DNA of 64,000 bases from Vitellaria paradoxa. Its lineage: Eukaryota > Streptophyta > Magnoliopsida > Ericales > Sapotaceae. Shown here piece by piece: positions 25,831-38,996 of the stretch. Below the pieces are notes generated by a model that was not told the DNA's origin, made no database searches, and saw only the letters and a program-made list of their open reading frames with translations. The translations under genes and the position numbers were made by a program. Location of the stretch: contig CM034238.1 in assembly GCA_019916065.1 (NCBI GenBank), positions 2,320,199-2,384,198 of the forward strand. The letters run 5' to 3'. The number at the start of each line of letters is the position of its first letter. Position 1 is the first letter of the stretch.

Positions 25831-28800
25831 GAGGAAGAGGGCAGAAATTCATTTGGTGGCTAATAAACAAAAAGTACAGTGGGTTTGGGGTGGTTATTTC
25901 ATCAACCTGTATAAATACTATATAAACGGCTGCCTTGCTGTCATGTCATTTTAGTATTTATTTCTGAATTGTTATCAAAACAGTTTAAATAATTAATTAA
26001 TGAAGTTTGGATGATAATTAAAGGTTTCCTAGCTGCTTCAATCTCTCCCTCTCTCTATTTGCTTTCAAGTGATAATTTGAAATTAATTTATTTATCAGTT
26101 TATTTAGGTATTTTATAGAGGACTTCAATTATTTAGTATTTGGTTAAAAAAAAGGGTAAAATGTAATTCAAATTTGGAAAGAAAAATAAAAGCGAATCTA
26201 ACTGAAAAAGGAAAAATGCTATTTTTTAAAAATTGATTTTTGTTCCTTGTGATTAACCTAGGGCAGATTGATAACTACAGTTTTGCGATTTTTATATGTA
26301 CAACTTGAATTATTAATATTAACAAATTTAAATTATTACTCTTCTTACACAATTATTTCAAAATTATTCAAATTCACTATTCATTACCAAAGGTAATAGA
26401 GTATACAAAAGTAATAAAAGAAAAGTTAACTTTTCTTAGGTTAAATGTTTCAAATAATCTAATGAGGGGGATATTTGAGAATTTTAGTGACTAAAGTAAG
26501 TCTTTTTATTGCCTATTATGTGATGCACGATTGATGATGTGAACAAGCCGATAAGAAATTGGATGAGTTATTATCAATATATGAGTTCAGACAAATTGAA
26601 ATGAAGTATTATATATATAATAATCAACATTCATAAAATGTAACGTATTTTGAAGTTGTGCAAGCAACATAATTCCAATAGAACTCTAGGATTTGATCAT
26701 ATTTGAACTAGAGTATATTAGGATGAGTGACCTATTGAATTCCTTGTATTGCATCTAATCAAGTTGAAAGTGAATAATATTATTCTATCAGAATGTGAGT
26801 TGTTATGAATGGTTGAAAGTCCTAACACTACATTTAATTGAGTCTAAATTAAATAATATTATACTATCGACATGGAGGTCGTTAAGGGAGGTTAGTCGAA
26901 TGAGGATCTTGCATGGCATTGAGAGAGAGAGAGAAAATGGGGTGAGAGGAAAAGAGAATGGGGTGGGTGGGTCTGTTGGCGTCAATTTACATTGAAAGAG
27001 AGAGAGGGAGGGGTGAGAGAAAAAAAGAAAAGAGTGGATAGGTCTGTTGGTGTCAGCTCGCGTACTTTTAGGGACGTGATATATTATATTATAATATATT
27101 GAAATGTAAGTCGTTACAAACGTTATAAGAGCTAGAAATGTAGAGCTAAGTATTCCAAGATATTAGAGTTAGAATAATGATCGTTGTAAATGAAATAAGA
27201 GCCGAAGATGTGAACATTATTATACTATTGAGAATTTGAGATGTAGGTCATTGCGAATGGTACAAAATCCGAGGGTGTAAAGTTGAAGCAATTTAAGGTA
27301 TTAGAGTTGGAAGAGTGGGAACTTGTAGGCACCAAATTTCCTCGGAACTCTAGAGTTTACCTTATGCGAGAGTAGTCCTCAGACGGATCTCTAGGGTCAA
27401 GCATATTTGAGCAAGAATAATACCCAAATGAATCCTTAAGGTTAAATGTATTTAAGTGAGGGTAGTGTCCAAATGGATGATCCTTTGAAAAATGTGCTAG
27501 AGTTAATCATCCTTTAAAAAATTATTTATAGTAGAAAGAGTTAATTATCATCTAATAATATTGTAATGTAAAAATGCAAAATGCTACAAAAATTGTAATT
27601 ATACGATTTTGGTTCAAGTGGACCTCTGGAATACAGCATGGTCGAGAAAAGAAGCCAGCCGCAAGTTGCCATTGGCATGGCCATTTCTAATTAAGATGTT
27701 CGGAGCTCCATTATTAGGAAGCACGCTGATTGGATAAGACCATCACACTATTTAAAAAAAATGTTACGTCTATAATATTTTTTTCAAACATTATTTTATA
27801 ACATTAAAAATAACGTCGTTTTGGATTAGTATATCATGTCATCCGAAATTCTTACACTCTCTCTTTGACACTTTTTTTACACTATCTTAATTATGACGAG
27901 TTATGATTAGTTCATTTTAAATGTTATAAAACTATGTTAAAAAAAGTATTGAAAACGTAACATTAGTTCTATTTAAATAGTTTATTGTCAGCTTTTGCCG
28001 TTGTATTGGTGATTTTAAAATGCATTAATTTGTTAGGGCTTGGTGTGAAATTGTTTAGCCGTGATCTGCGTATTCGTACGAAGATAATATATTGAATAAT
28101 TTGAATCTTGCAAATACTGTTAACGGGGAAAGACATGTCCAGTGCACAATAATTTCAAAATGTTTGACTAATTTAGAATTCTCACAACTGCCTTAAATTT
28201 CCAAAAGGCCTTCACATGCATATATTCTCATCAGCCTTATGGTCTCCCTCTCTGGACTCACAGCCAGTGGCAGACTGACTCCTTGCCGCTCTTAATTTTT
28301 TGTGTCCAAACATCAAAACATTTTTGGTATCTTTCCCTTTTTTTTTATTACAAAATTATTATTAATCACAAGATTTTTAAATTTTTTATTGTCATTTTTC
28401 TATTTCAGTAGCTTGTCAGATTATATTATAGTAAATTATTTAAAATATAAAAAATTATGGATATTCATTGTGAGTCAAAGTCGAAAATTAAGAACGATAA
28501 TTTATTTATTTTTTTTTTTTGAGTTTTAGTATAAAGTATGTAAAACCTATAAAATATTAACAATGGCACCCTTTGGTTGGCTAAAAATTTTTAAAAATTA
28601 ATAAAATTTTTGAAAATCTCTAAAACATTCTAATACATTTTAACTATCTCGTGTTTCGTAAAATTTTTATAAACTTCTATATATATCTACATATCTCAAT
28701 AACTTTTTACAAACTCCAGTACTTTTTTTACAAAAATCCAGTAACTTTTTAACAAACTCCAACAACTTTTCAATAAATTTGAACAAATCTGACATAAATT

Positions 28801-29822
28801 CGTGGAAACAGACCGAAAAAATCATTTCCACAATTTTTCTCTCTAATTTTTTTCACGCAAAAGTCAAAAAGTTTAACAACTTTTAAAAAAATTCTGACAT
28901 AAATTCTTGTAAACGGATCTAAAAAATCATTCTCAAAGTTTCTCTCTCTAACTTTTTACCGCAAAAACCTAAAAGTTACACTATTAATCTTTAAAAAAAC
29001 ATGATTTTAGTTAAAAATATCAAATATCAAAAGTTATCTCAAATCACATTTTTTTTTTTACTACTCTAAACGCTACCAATATGATATGGGTAGTGTTTGT
29101 TTTAAAATGATATAAAATAATATGTAGTAAATTTTAATCAAAGGAAATTAAATATTTTTAAATAATCTTTTGAAAAAATTTAAAATTCCGAACCAACCCA
29201 TCATCATCACGTGATTAAACATGAGGCGAAATCCAAAGGCGTGATAACGCCGAATTTTGCCGAACAATTTCCTTGGCCCCACAAAACAACAGCGTGTCCA
29301 CACCACTACCTACAACAATCCCAAGTTTGGGGTAATATAAAAGTGTTTAAAATAAAATAAAATAAAATAAATTATAAAAATAAATATTTCGTAATTTATA
29401 TAATAAATAAAAAATTTTAAATTTATTACTTTGTAACTCGTATTTATAAAAATTTATGAAATTATATTTTATTTTGTTACGCACAAAACGGAATATATGT
29501 CCCACGTATCATCAAGACACCTCAGATCAGTGGGCCCGGCGGCCACTCCTTCCATCTGGAAACTGCTTCGAAGCTCCGCCACTTACGCCCGCTGTCTTCC
29601 CCCCCCCCCTCTCTCTCCCCCCCTTTGTACATATATATGTAACTATCACCCATGCCCTCTGCTTATTTTCAGTTAAGTTAAGTCGTTCGTTGAAGCCCTA
29701 AGCTCTCCCTAGATGAATTGAAGCTAAATTTAGTTCTTCAGTTTTCTGATTGGTTGAGAGAATTGAGACTAGGTCGTATATCAAGCCGGTGACCAAGCTC
29801 TAATGGCCGTTTGCCTGTGAAG
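25831..29822. other. Intergenic region between the glucanase gene and AGB1
   Basis: No gene recognised. About 26640-27560 is a block with recurrent phrases (GTCGTTA/GTCATTG, GGTCTGTTGG twice near 26965 and 27042, GA-runs) that may be an old retroelement fragment, but no coding motif is visible. About 28570-29060 is related to the repeat at 18300-18945. The AGB1 promoter and 5' UTR probably lie in the C/T-rich stretch 29590-29822. Confidence 0.5.
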
Positions 29823-32800
29823 ATGTCCGTTGCGGAGCTGAAAGAGCGCCGCACGGCTGCTACGGAGACTGTGAATATTCTCCGAGATCGTTTGAAGCAT
29901 AAGCGCCTTCTTCTTCTCGACACAGATGGTTCAATTTTGATCTCTCCCTCACATGCCTCATTTTGTGTCTTTGTTATTGGTCGATTGCAGGTATTTGTTT
30001 TCTGAGATCTTTTCATATTTCTGGAATTAATTTGTAGTGGCGGGGTATGCGAGTTCCCAAGGGAAGACTGCGGTTAGCTTTGGACCGACGGATCTGGTTT
30101 GTTCTAGGACGTTGCAGGGACATACGGGGAAGGTAAGGTTTATCATCCTCTGGAAGTCTCATACGAATATAGATATGTATATATCATATACTTGTGTGTG
30201 TATATGATCTATTTCAGCTCTTACATTATTTGCGGAATAAGGTGAATCATATGTGCTTTTTTACATGTGTTTTGATTTTATCGTTTTCTATTAGTATATA
30301 AATGATTGGTAAAGTTGTACACACACAAGTACAACTTTTAATTTTACTCCCTTATTACTCGTCCATATTAATTACATGTATGAGAAGAATATGAAAACAT
30401 AATATATATATATGCACACATGTAGGGATGTTGCGTAAAAATCATATATGTAGCCACAACTATATGACCAATAACACACACGCACACACATTGTATGTAG
30501 CATATGGAAATAATGAATATTTGAATTGACTTGGTTAATTTATTATTGATGATGAGATAAAGTAGGATATTAATTTCATAAGACATGTTGCAGGTTTATT
30601 CACTAGACTGGACTACTGAAAAGAATCGCATAGTCAGTGCATCTCAAGATGGAAGGCTAATAGTGTGGAATGCTCTCACAAGCCAGAAAACTCATGCCAT
30701 TAAATTACCTTGTGCATGGGTCATGACATGTGCCTTTTCTCCTACTGGGCAGTCTGTTGCCTGTGGTGGCCTTGATAGCATGTGCTCCATCTTCAACCTG
30801 AATTCTCCTACTGAGAAGGACGGGAATCTACCTGTATCAAGAATGATTAGCGGGCATAAGGGCTATGTTTCCTGTTGTCAGTATGTTCCAGATCAAGATA
30901 CTCACCTAATAACAGGTTCTGGTGATCAGACTTGTGTTTTATGGGATATAACTACAGGCCTGAGAACTTCTGTTTTTGGAGGTGAATTCCAATCTGGCCA
31001 CACTGCTGATGTGCTAAGGTATTTTTAGTGAATTCCAATTTAATACCGACCTTATTTTTTTTCTTCATTATTTTCTTGATATAAATACTTCTAAAATTTA
31101 AATCCTTTTTTTAATATTGTTATATTGGCACATAGGTGAGGATGTATATACTTACTGAGCTTAGGTTTTATCCATTGAAAAAAGTTGGGCAACCATTTTC
31201 TATAGGGTAGATAGAATGCATATTGGAAACTATTTTTTGCCTACTTTCCATTGACAGACATCAAAAGTTTTCGGAAAGTAAAGCTTCAAAGGTCTGAAAA
31301 GCTTGATTGTTTTATATTCTGCAATGACTATACCCAATGGTAGACAACCACTCCCCCCCCCCCCCAAAAAAAAAAAAAGAAAAAAATAATAAAATAAAAT
31401 TAAAATTAAAATCCCTTTTTGCACCCTTAATTTCTCAATTATTTATATTATTACGGTGTATTGGGCTCCTAAATTTTGAAAAATGTTACCTTACCCTCTC
31501 AAAATTTGAAAAATTTTACCTTAACTTCCTCTCACTCAAAATTCTGAGTGTGCCACTGACCATAACTATGTTACCAACTATTCCAACCCTACTGTGACCC
31601 CTAGATGTGTTCTTCCACTATTGTTCTGAAGTGCTTCGAGTAAGATTAGTTGTAGATATAACACGCACATACTAATAGCTGCTTATGTGCGTGTATATAA
31701 CAAGAGGGTAGAGCAAGAATGAGAGAATTTGGAGCATGCATAAGATTTTATGAATTTATAGGTTACTTTGTTCGATGGACGTTCTGGTGAGAGTTTATCC
31801 ATTATTTTATTTTGATTGGTTTTTAATCCTATTCTTGATCTCAAGTGCCATATTGGATTGTATGATTCTTGTGGATGGTCGGTACATGTTTGGATGCTTT
31901 GATTATTTGGGAACAGCACTGCACGTCGTCATTGGTGAAACGTCACCGGAGGTGGACGTGTTGAAAGTTAGGGTAGCTCAATACAAGAGGGAGAGGGATA
32001 ATATGTATGTATCAAATGTGTAGGGTATCGCTAAGTTGTGGTATTTATAAAGAGCGAGTCAGGATAAGTAAGTTGGCCTGTACATGCCAAGGATGATATG
32101 GTCCCAATGCCAGATGGCTAACTAAGCAAGACCTAACTCATCCACTAGTGAAGGGTAAACCCGACAAATTGGTGGCAACACCCTTGCATGGTTGGCTAGT
32201 ACAAGGATTGTGATCATATAGGTGCAGAGTGATCGTATGGTACGGGGTTGGCTTTTTTAGGTAGTGATCCTTTCTCTTTGGGCTAGTTGAAAGTGTTTTG
32301 GCGGATCTCCAACTCTAACTACCAAACCACTCGTCCATGAACGGTCTTGTGGGCGAGTGTGTGCCTATGAGCCCCTGGATGTTCCTTATGAGCAAGGGAG
32401 GGCCCTTCAAGGGGTGGTCCTTCGGTCTCGCTCTTGACCCTTCGGAGTGGGGTTAGTATTTGAAGTGTTTGGCCTTAGAAGTCACTAGAAGTAATCCCAT
32501 GGTGGGGATTTGGAATGCCTCCTGACCCAAAATATCCCTGGAAGGAGGCTTGGGTGGAAGGTACTCGCAGCGATGGTATGGCCACAGGTGGATGAAAGGT
32601 TGGGCCGTCTTGCCGCGGCAGAGGGAGGCGTGCAGGCTTCTCCCCGCGGTTGGGTGACTCCGGTCACCTACAATTCTATACAGATGCTAGTGGTAAATTA
32701 TCTTCCAAAAGTTTGTGGAACAATCTGTACGTTCTAATAATTTTTTTTCCATGAAAAAATAATGTGATTTGGCTGGCATTTCATAATGTACTTATCAATG

Positions 32801-35290
32801 AGAACAGAAAAACTGGGGTATCTTAATAATTTCATTGGTTCCTGTTCTTTTAGTGTCTCAATCAACGGATCAAACTCAAGAATGTTTGTGTCTGGTTCTT
32901 GTGATGGAACTGCCCGATTGTGGGACACTCGTGTTGCTAGTCGAGCAGTCCGGACATTTCAAGGCCATGAGGGAGATGTTAATGCTGTGAAGTTCTTCCC
33001 AGATGGAAATAGATTTGGAACTGGTTCAGAGGATGGAACTTGCAGGTTATTTGACATCAGGAGTGGGCACCAGCTCCAAGTGTATTATCAGCAGCATGCT
33101 GATAACGATGTTCCCCCTGTGACTTCCATTGCATTCTCCATATCAGGCAGACTTCTGTTTGCTGGGTATACCAATGGTGATTGCTATGTTTGGGACACGT
33201 TACTTGCAAAGGTACAGTTCATCCATTATAGGCACAATCCTCATGCATTTAATTTTGTGCAAAAATAACCCTTACCTTGCATATCACTGGTTGGCATAGT
33301 CATGACTGAGATTCCTACTCCTTATGTGTCAGTGTACTTACTCCTCGAAACATGTTAATTGGTTGGCCCTGAATTTGATTTAATTTACAGGACTCAGTTG
33401 TGTGGTGAAAATTTCCTCTTGCATGCTATTTATCTTCCTATCTTCTGTATTAAAAATAAAAAAGAACGGAGACCCTTAAGGTGGAACCAAAGGTTCTTGA
33501 ATTTCCTTTGCCCTCAGTAGAGGTTTGTGTTTGGAAGAAATCTGCTTCATACCAGGTGTTAATTGGCAAAATTAACCCTCGTTTATCTAAGAAAGGGATG
33601 TCTGCCTTTGTTGTTTTTTAAAGTCAAATTTGATGTCATACATCTGTGTGTTTGTAATTTTAAACTTTCCAAGTTTCTCTCTCACCCACCCTTTGATGCA
33701 TCCTTTTCCTCCTTGTTTACAATGCGTGCTTGTGTATGTGGCACTTTCTCACGTTGCTGCTTTTCTTGTAGGTGGTTTTGAACTTGGGATCTCTCCAAAA
33801 CTCACACGAGGGTCGTATCAGCTGTTTGGGTTTGTCAGCTGATGGAAGTGCCTTGTGTACAGGAAGTTGGGATACGAACCTGAAGGTGAGTCTATTTCTA
33901 ATATCGGCCATGTCTTTTTGCCTGATATATGGCAATATGATTCAAAGAAATTTGAAAATTTTCTTAAATTGCCCAGGATGTGTTGGCATTTTGCTTCTTT
34001 CCCTGTGATTGATCACTTGGTTTTTTTTTTTTTTTTTCTTTTGAAAGTGTGATTAATTGATGATGAATGCATGCAAAGGAAAGATAAAAAGACATAAAAG
34101 GAGCATGGTTGTTAAAATTGCATCATATATGGACACAGATTGGTTTAGACTTAGGATAGGTGGGCTTGTAGCTGGATTGCAGTGGGATTGTTTTCTGTGA
34201 CTTTTTTTTTTTGGCATCCAAGAAACTTGTGCCACATTCTTATCATGAAGTTAGGTTAGTACTTTTGAAGAAAGAAAAGTGTGTGAGACATTGAATTTGC
34301 TTGATGAGTTCAACGGTAATGTAAAAAAACAGGATGCACAATTATGTTGGATGGATAGATGGATTGGAAAAAGGTATATGTGTAATTTTCTTGTCAATGG
34401 TCCTATGGGAACCAAATTCTTATCATGAGTAAAGATGAGATTTCTAAAACGGTGTTTTTTTTTTTTTCTTTTTTGGGGAGATGTTAGCTTTGGGTGTGTT
34501 TGAAGTGACAAAAAATGAGATAAAATGAGATAAATTGTAGGTTCATAATTCGTGCAGTGAGATAAAAAATAATAATTTTTAGAATTTTTCAATATTTTTT
34601 TTTATCATTTTTCAGAATTTTTGTCATTCTAAACAGAGCCTTTACTAGTTGAGCTAGCTTAACTGGTTAGTTTCCTTAAAATTGTGTAAAAATTATTAGC
34701 CAATCCCTCCATTTTTTTGGTTAGGATCTCACAATCTTGGATCCAATCCTACGATCTGATTTGGAAGACCCTCTACAAATCCCAGTTAGCATTCCAATTT
34801 TAAAAATCTCGAAAAGGAAGAGTATGCTAGAAGTTTCTCATGTGACGTAAGTAGCACGTACGAAGATATAAGCACGAAGTGACATGACTTAAAATTCTAA
34901 ATGGGTAGGGAACAGTCACAGAAGTATATAAAGGGGTCGTTTGGTTTGCTGAAAATCTTCAAAAAATTGTATAAATCTCTGTTAACTTTATATCACATCA
35001 ATTTTCTCTCTCACTGCACATATTACGAACTCTCTCCAAATCACAATTTATCTCATTTTATCTCATTTTTTCTTACCCCAAACAACCCCAAAGATATATC
35101 TATACATTTTTAAATTTGTTTATTGACATTTTTTTTTTATATCTAAACGTCTATGGAATGGCGGTGTTCGTCGTAGACAATTTCTGATGTTTTGTATAGA
35201 AAATTGGATAATCATGAAGAGGAAACTTGACATGCACCGAATGTGTGATTGCAGATCTGGGCTTTTGGCGGGCATAGGCGAGTGGTCTGA
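29823..35290 (+). CDS. AGB1: Heterotrimeric G-protein subunit beta (seven-bladed WD40 protein)
   Basis: Forms the G-beta-gamma dimer at the plasma membrane and acts in hormone, defence and developmental signalling. Exons: 29823-29928, 30038-30132, 30594-31018, 32854-33211, 33772-33885, 35255-35290, giving exactly 377 aa, the length of Arabidopsis AGB1 (from memory). Residues 1-40 are an amphipathic coiled-coil region ([17 protein letters not shown]) that would pair with a G-gamma subunit. WD repeats follow, with blade ends LIVWN, CVLWD, ARLWD, CRLFD, CYVWD and LKIW, and the protein ends GGHRRVV. Intron 1 is only 109 bp with a weak donor (G/GTTCAA), but the join restores the conserved sequence LDTDVAGYAS. 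Introns 3 and 5 are long and hold transposon-derived sequence. No coding defect. Confidence 0.96.
31683..32700. other. Non-coding, G/C-richer insert in AGB1 intron 3
   Basis: Most of the 1.8-kb intron 3 is unlike ordinary A/T-rich intron DNA: 31880-32690 is G/C-richer and unpatterned, ending near CACCTACAATTCTATACA. It looks like an old LTR or other transposon piece, but no paired terminal repeats or target duplication were found. Confidence 0.35.
34487..34641. mobile_element. Tourist-like MITE, 155 bp, in AGB1 intron 5
   Basis: TTA triplets at 34484-34486 and 34642-34644 enclose ends GGGTGTGTTTGAAGTGAC and GTCATTCTAAACAGAGCC. The interior repeats GAGATAAAATGAGATAAATT and GTGCAGTGAGA as in other family members. 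Confidence 0.6.
34933..35089. mobile_element. Tourist-like MITE, 157 bp, in AGB1 intron 5 (inverse orientation)
   Basis: Ends GGGGTCGTTTGGTTTGC and CCAAACAACCCC, flanked by AAA on both sides. This is the reverse complement of the type at 23535 and 25406, and lies only 291 bp from the previous MITE, in the same intron. Confidence 0.7.
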
Positions 35291-36499
35291 GTAGTTGGTG
35301 TCAAAAGGTTATCCGAGTTCCCTTCGGCATTGCACGCCCCTTGTGGTGGCATTAAGGTTCACTAAGGTACTCAGTTTCAAGAAACCATAGACCTCGTCTT
35401 GAGTAGCGGAAATATATTATTTGACAGGCTCTTGTCAATTTGGTCACTGCTTCTTCCTCAGCATTTGAGTTCAACTACCACTGTTAATTTCTTTCCCATC
35501 TTATATCTATGTAACCTATGTATTTCATAAAGCTTGCTGCTCCCCAAGTAATCGTGTCTATATTTGTCAGTTTCTGTTCGAGTCATCGTAATACCAAATT
35601 TTCTTTTTAGTGGTTGATGTTATGATCCTCTTTTAACTTGCTAGATTCATCGTTGTCCACTAAGCACCCCCTCCCCTTCACTTTAGTCTTGAGATTATCA
35701 ATTTAGAATGTATATATTAGCAATATCACGGATTGGAAGAATTATTTTTATTAGGCTCGGTTTGTGTAGATCCAATCAATGAAATTAAACTCATAAGATA
35801 AATACATTTGATATGTTTAATTTTTATTAGTTGCGCTTAAGACCGGTTATATATATATTTTTTTTGAAAAGACTAAGACCGGTTATATTAGATACAGGTG
35901 GGATTTCAATCCAAAAGGCGAACCTGTTTGGTGGAGTAATCACCCTCTTGTACAATGTGGAATTATCCTTATCCAAGTCAGAATTCAATCCACTCCGGAG
36001 ATGTGGAATCATCAAATTAGTCCACTATAATCTACGTTACACGCTTAAGACCCGTTTGATGCTATATATATTTTTATGTTCAGCTACTTTTACTTTTAAT
36101 TCTTTGTTTTCAGTTATTATTTTTTTCCGAAATAAAAACAGAAAATATGTTTGCTAGTACAATTTCATTTACAGTAACCAAAATTTTTTATTTTAATAAA
36201 ATATTTAATTTTATTAAATTTTCTATAAAATTAATTAAATTTAATAAAGCATATTTTATAATAATTTAATTTAATAAAATATTTTTAAATTAATTAATCT
36301 ATTTAAAAATATTTTTAATAATAATTAATTTTCGTAAAGTATACTACTATATAATATAATTTAATAATTATTTTAATATGTAATTATTTTTCTATAAATA
36401 ACTTTAATCTAATAAAATAAATCATTTTAATAGTAGATTATTACTTTAATATTAAAATTTATTTAAATTTATTTTTAACAAAATAAATATTTTAATATG
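35291..36499. other. Intergenic region downstream of AGB1
   Basis: 3' flank of AGB1, then A/T-rich DNA. From about 36050 (CCCGTTTGATGC) it is a degenerate AT-rich repeat of TAATAAAATA-type phrases which resumes after the LINE at 38043 and resembles 8560-9560. No gene recognised. Confidence 0.55.
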
Positions 36500-36512
36500 T
36501 AATTATTATCTA
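36500..36512. repeat. Target-site duplication of the LINE, left copy
   Basis: TAATTATTATCTA, identical to 38030-38042 on the other side of the element. Confidence 0.85.
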
Positions 36513-38029
36513 ACCAACCAACTAACCAAACCAAATCTTTTCTCACTAGGTGGGGTCGGTTATATAAATTTGTTGACGCCAATTAGATATGTTTAGGGGC
36601 ATGTCTTCCAATAAATCTAAGTAGGTCAGGTTATGTTTAATAGTTTCTTTCTAGCTTCTCTTCGGTTTTCCTCTACCTCTCTTACTCCTAACAATCTTTA
36701 TACTTTCACACCTTATAATAGATGCCTCTGCTGGACGTCTTATAACATGGTCAAACCATCTTAATCGGTTTTATCTCATTTTATCTTTAATCGGTGTTAT
36801 TTCTACTTTACCCCTAATCTCCTCGTTCCTAATCCTATCTTTCCTTGTAATCCCGCACATCCACCTTAGCATCTTCATCTCCGCAACTGCCATCTTCTGA
36901 CCATGATTATGCTTTACTGCCCAACACTCTGATCCATATAGCAGCGCTGGTCTAACCGGTACCTTATAATACTTTCCTTTCACCTTGAGGGAGACTTTTT
37001 GGTCGCACAAAACCTCCGAAACACTCCTCCATTTAGTCCACCCAGTTTGAATCCTGTGACTTACATCAGTATCAATCTCTCCATCTTGTTGCACCATAGA
37101 TCCAAGGTACCTTAATTTATCTTTCTCTACAATCTTTTGTGTGCCAAACTTACTTCTATACTACCCGTTATCCTATTTTGATTAAATTTACATTCCATAT
37201 ATTCCGTCTTGCATCGGCTTATCCTAAACCCTTTTGTCTCTAACGTATCTCGCCACAATTTTAGCTTAGCATTCACTCTTTCTCTGGTCTCATCTACTAA
37301 AACAATATCATCTGTAAATAGCATATATCACGGCACTTCATGCTGAATATGTCTTGTCATCTCATCCATAACTAAAGCAAACAAGTACGGACTTAACGCT
37401 GAGTCTTGATGTAAACCAATCGTGATAGGGAACTCATTAGTCTCTCCACCAGTCATCCGTATAGATGTCATAGCTCTATCATATATGTCCTTTATCGCCT
37501 CAATATATGCGACACACGCTCATTTCTTTTCCAATACTCTCCACAGAATCTCCCTAGAACCCGATCATATGCCTTCTCTAAATCAATGAACACCATATGT
37601 AAATCTTTTTGACCTTCTCTATACTGTTCCATTAACCTCCTCAAAAAAAGATAGCCTCCATGGTTGATCTTCCAGGCATGAAACCAAATTGATTCTCTGA
37701 AACGTTTGTTGTCCTTCTTAGTTTTCTCTTAATAACTCTCTCCCATAATTTCATTGTATGGCTCATCAATTTAATCCCACGGTAGTTCGCACAGTTCTGA
37801 ATATCTCCTTTGTTCTTGTATATGGGTATAAGAATACTTTTCCTCCATGCACCAAGCATCTTCTTGCTCTTTAGCACTACATTAAAAAATTTTGTCAACC
37901 AATTTATGCCATCCTCTCCTAAGCACCTCCAAACTTCAATAGAGATACCATCTGATCAAACCGCTTTCCCATTTTTCATCGTTTTTAATACTTATTTTAC
38001 TTCTTTCTTACTGATTCTCCTATATAACA
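36513..38029 (-). mobile_element. 5'-truncated RTE-like LINE with decayed reverse transcriptase
   Basis: Read on the minus strand, pieces of reverse transcriptase appear in order but in different frames: IPIYKNKGDIQNCANYRGIK and [17 protein letters not shown] (about 37898-37641), FTDDIVLV in place of the catalytic FADD (about 37324-37127), and LLYGSECWAVKHN with MKMLRWMCGITRKDR (about 37097-36771). Frame shifts and stops break it, so it is not active. No endonuclease domain remains, as in a 5'-truncated copy. The 3' end (GACCCCACCTAGTGAG then a TTGGTT-rich tail) fits RTE-type plant LINEs. A perfect 13-bp target duplication marks both borders. Confidence 0.9.
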
Positions 38030-38042
38030 TAATTATTATCTA
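38030..38042. repeat. Target-site duplication of the LINE, right copy
   Basis: TAATTATTATCTA, identical to 36500-36512. Confidence 0.85.
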
Positions 38043-38996
38043 TTAAAAATAATTTTATTTTAGTAAAATAAGTCATTTTAATTTTAATAAAATAAATTAT
38101 TTTAATATGATGCAACAAAAATGAAGAAAGTGCTACAATTAACAAAATTTTTGGAAAATAGAGAGTGAAAATGTGATTTTCTACTTAGCTTTTTTCGTTT
38201 ATAATTTTTATTTTTATTTTTTGATAACAAGAAAATAAAAAATAAATTTATTAAACGCCTTTTTACTACTAACTTTAAAAAATTTGTAGACATAAATAAA
38301 AAAATAAAAATAAAACAAACTGGGACTTACACATCAAACGTTACATTACACATTACAGGGTAAGGAGATCCATCTCGGATGTAATTTGGAGACGCCTTGA
38401 GCCATTACCACTTGGTCTAACCCCAACTTCAAAACAAACGGGACTTACCCGCTCTAATCTGCTACCACTCTGTCACGGTCCAGTTCGATCCACCATGCCA
38501 CTTTACCTGGAGTGCTTGCGTGGCAATGATTTCGGGCTGAGTTAATCCGATATCACTCTTGCCACGGTTTTAAGTTCCAGCTCAAAAGATTGGTTTGGTA
38601 CGGAAGAGTAACGAATTCATCCTGATATTCCCAAGATCACCTTTTCCCACCTGTCCGATGGGGACTGTCCCAACGACCAATATGTCAAGAACCAAACTAA
38701 GCAATTTTACCACCATCAAAAATGAATTCACATATATGTGACAATCGAGAATGCTTGATAAAAACCTACAGATCATTTTCTTTAAGATCAAAGCAAAAAG
38801 TTGTAATAAAAGAATCCTCTCACCAAACCCTACCCCGTCCTCGACTTCTTGTTCATCTTGCAGGCTAGTGAACCACTTTCGTTGAGATTAACCTCTGATC
38901 CCATTCACAAGAAAATAAAAATATATAGAAAGAGAGAGAGAGAGAGGGTAAAGGGCAATGTAAAAATTGGCAAAATCAATTCATCATGGTATCCAA
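38043..38996. other. Repeat remainder and 3' flank of the coatomer gamma gene
   Basis: 38043-38290 continues the AT-rich repeat interrupted by the LINE and ends near AAACGCCTTTTTA, similar to 9480-9560. 38300-38940 is more complex and probably includes the 3' UTR of the minus-strand coatomer gene. A GA microsatellite sits at about 38930-38947. Confidence 0.5.

Noticed and set aside
36771..37097. Intact gene for a DNA-binding protein
   Set aside because: The SECWAVK and MLRWMCG motifs identify it as the C-terminal part of a LINE reverse transcriptase; upstream frames are broken.
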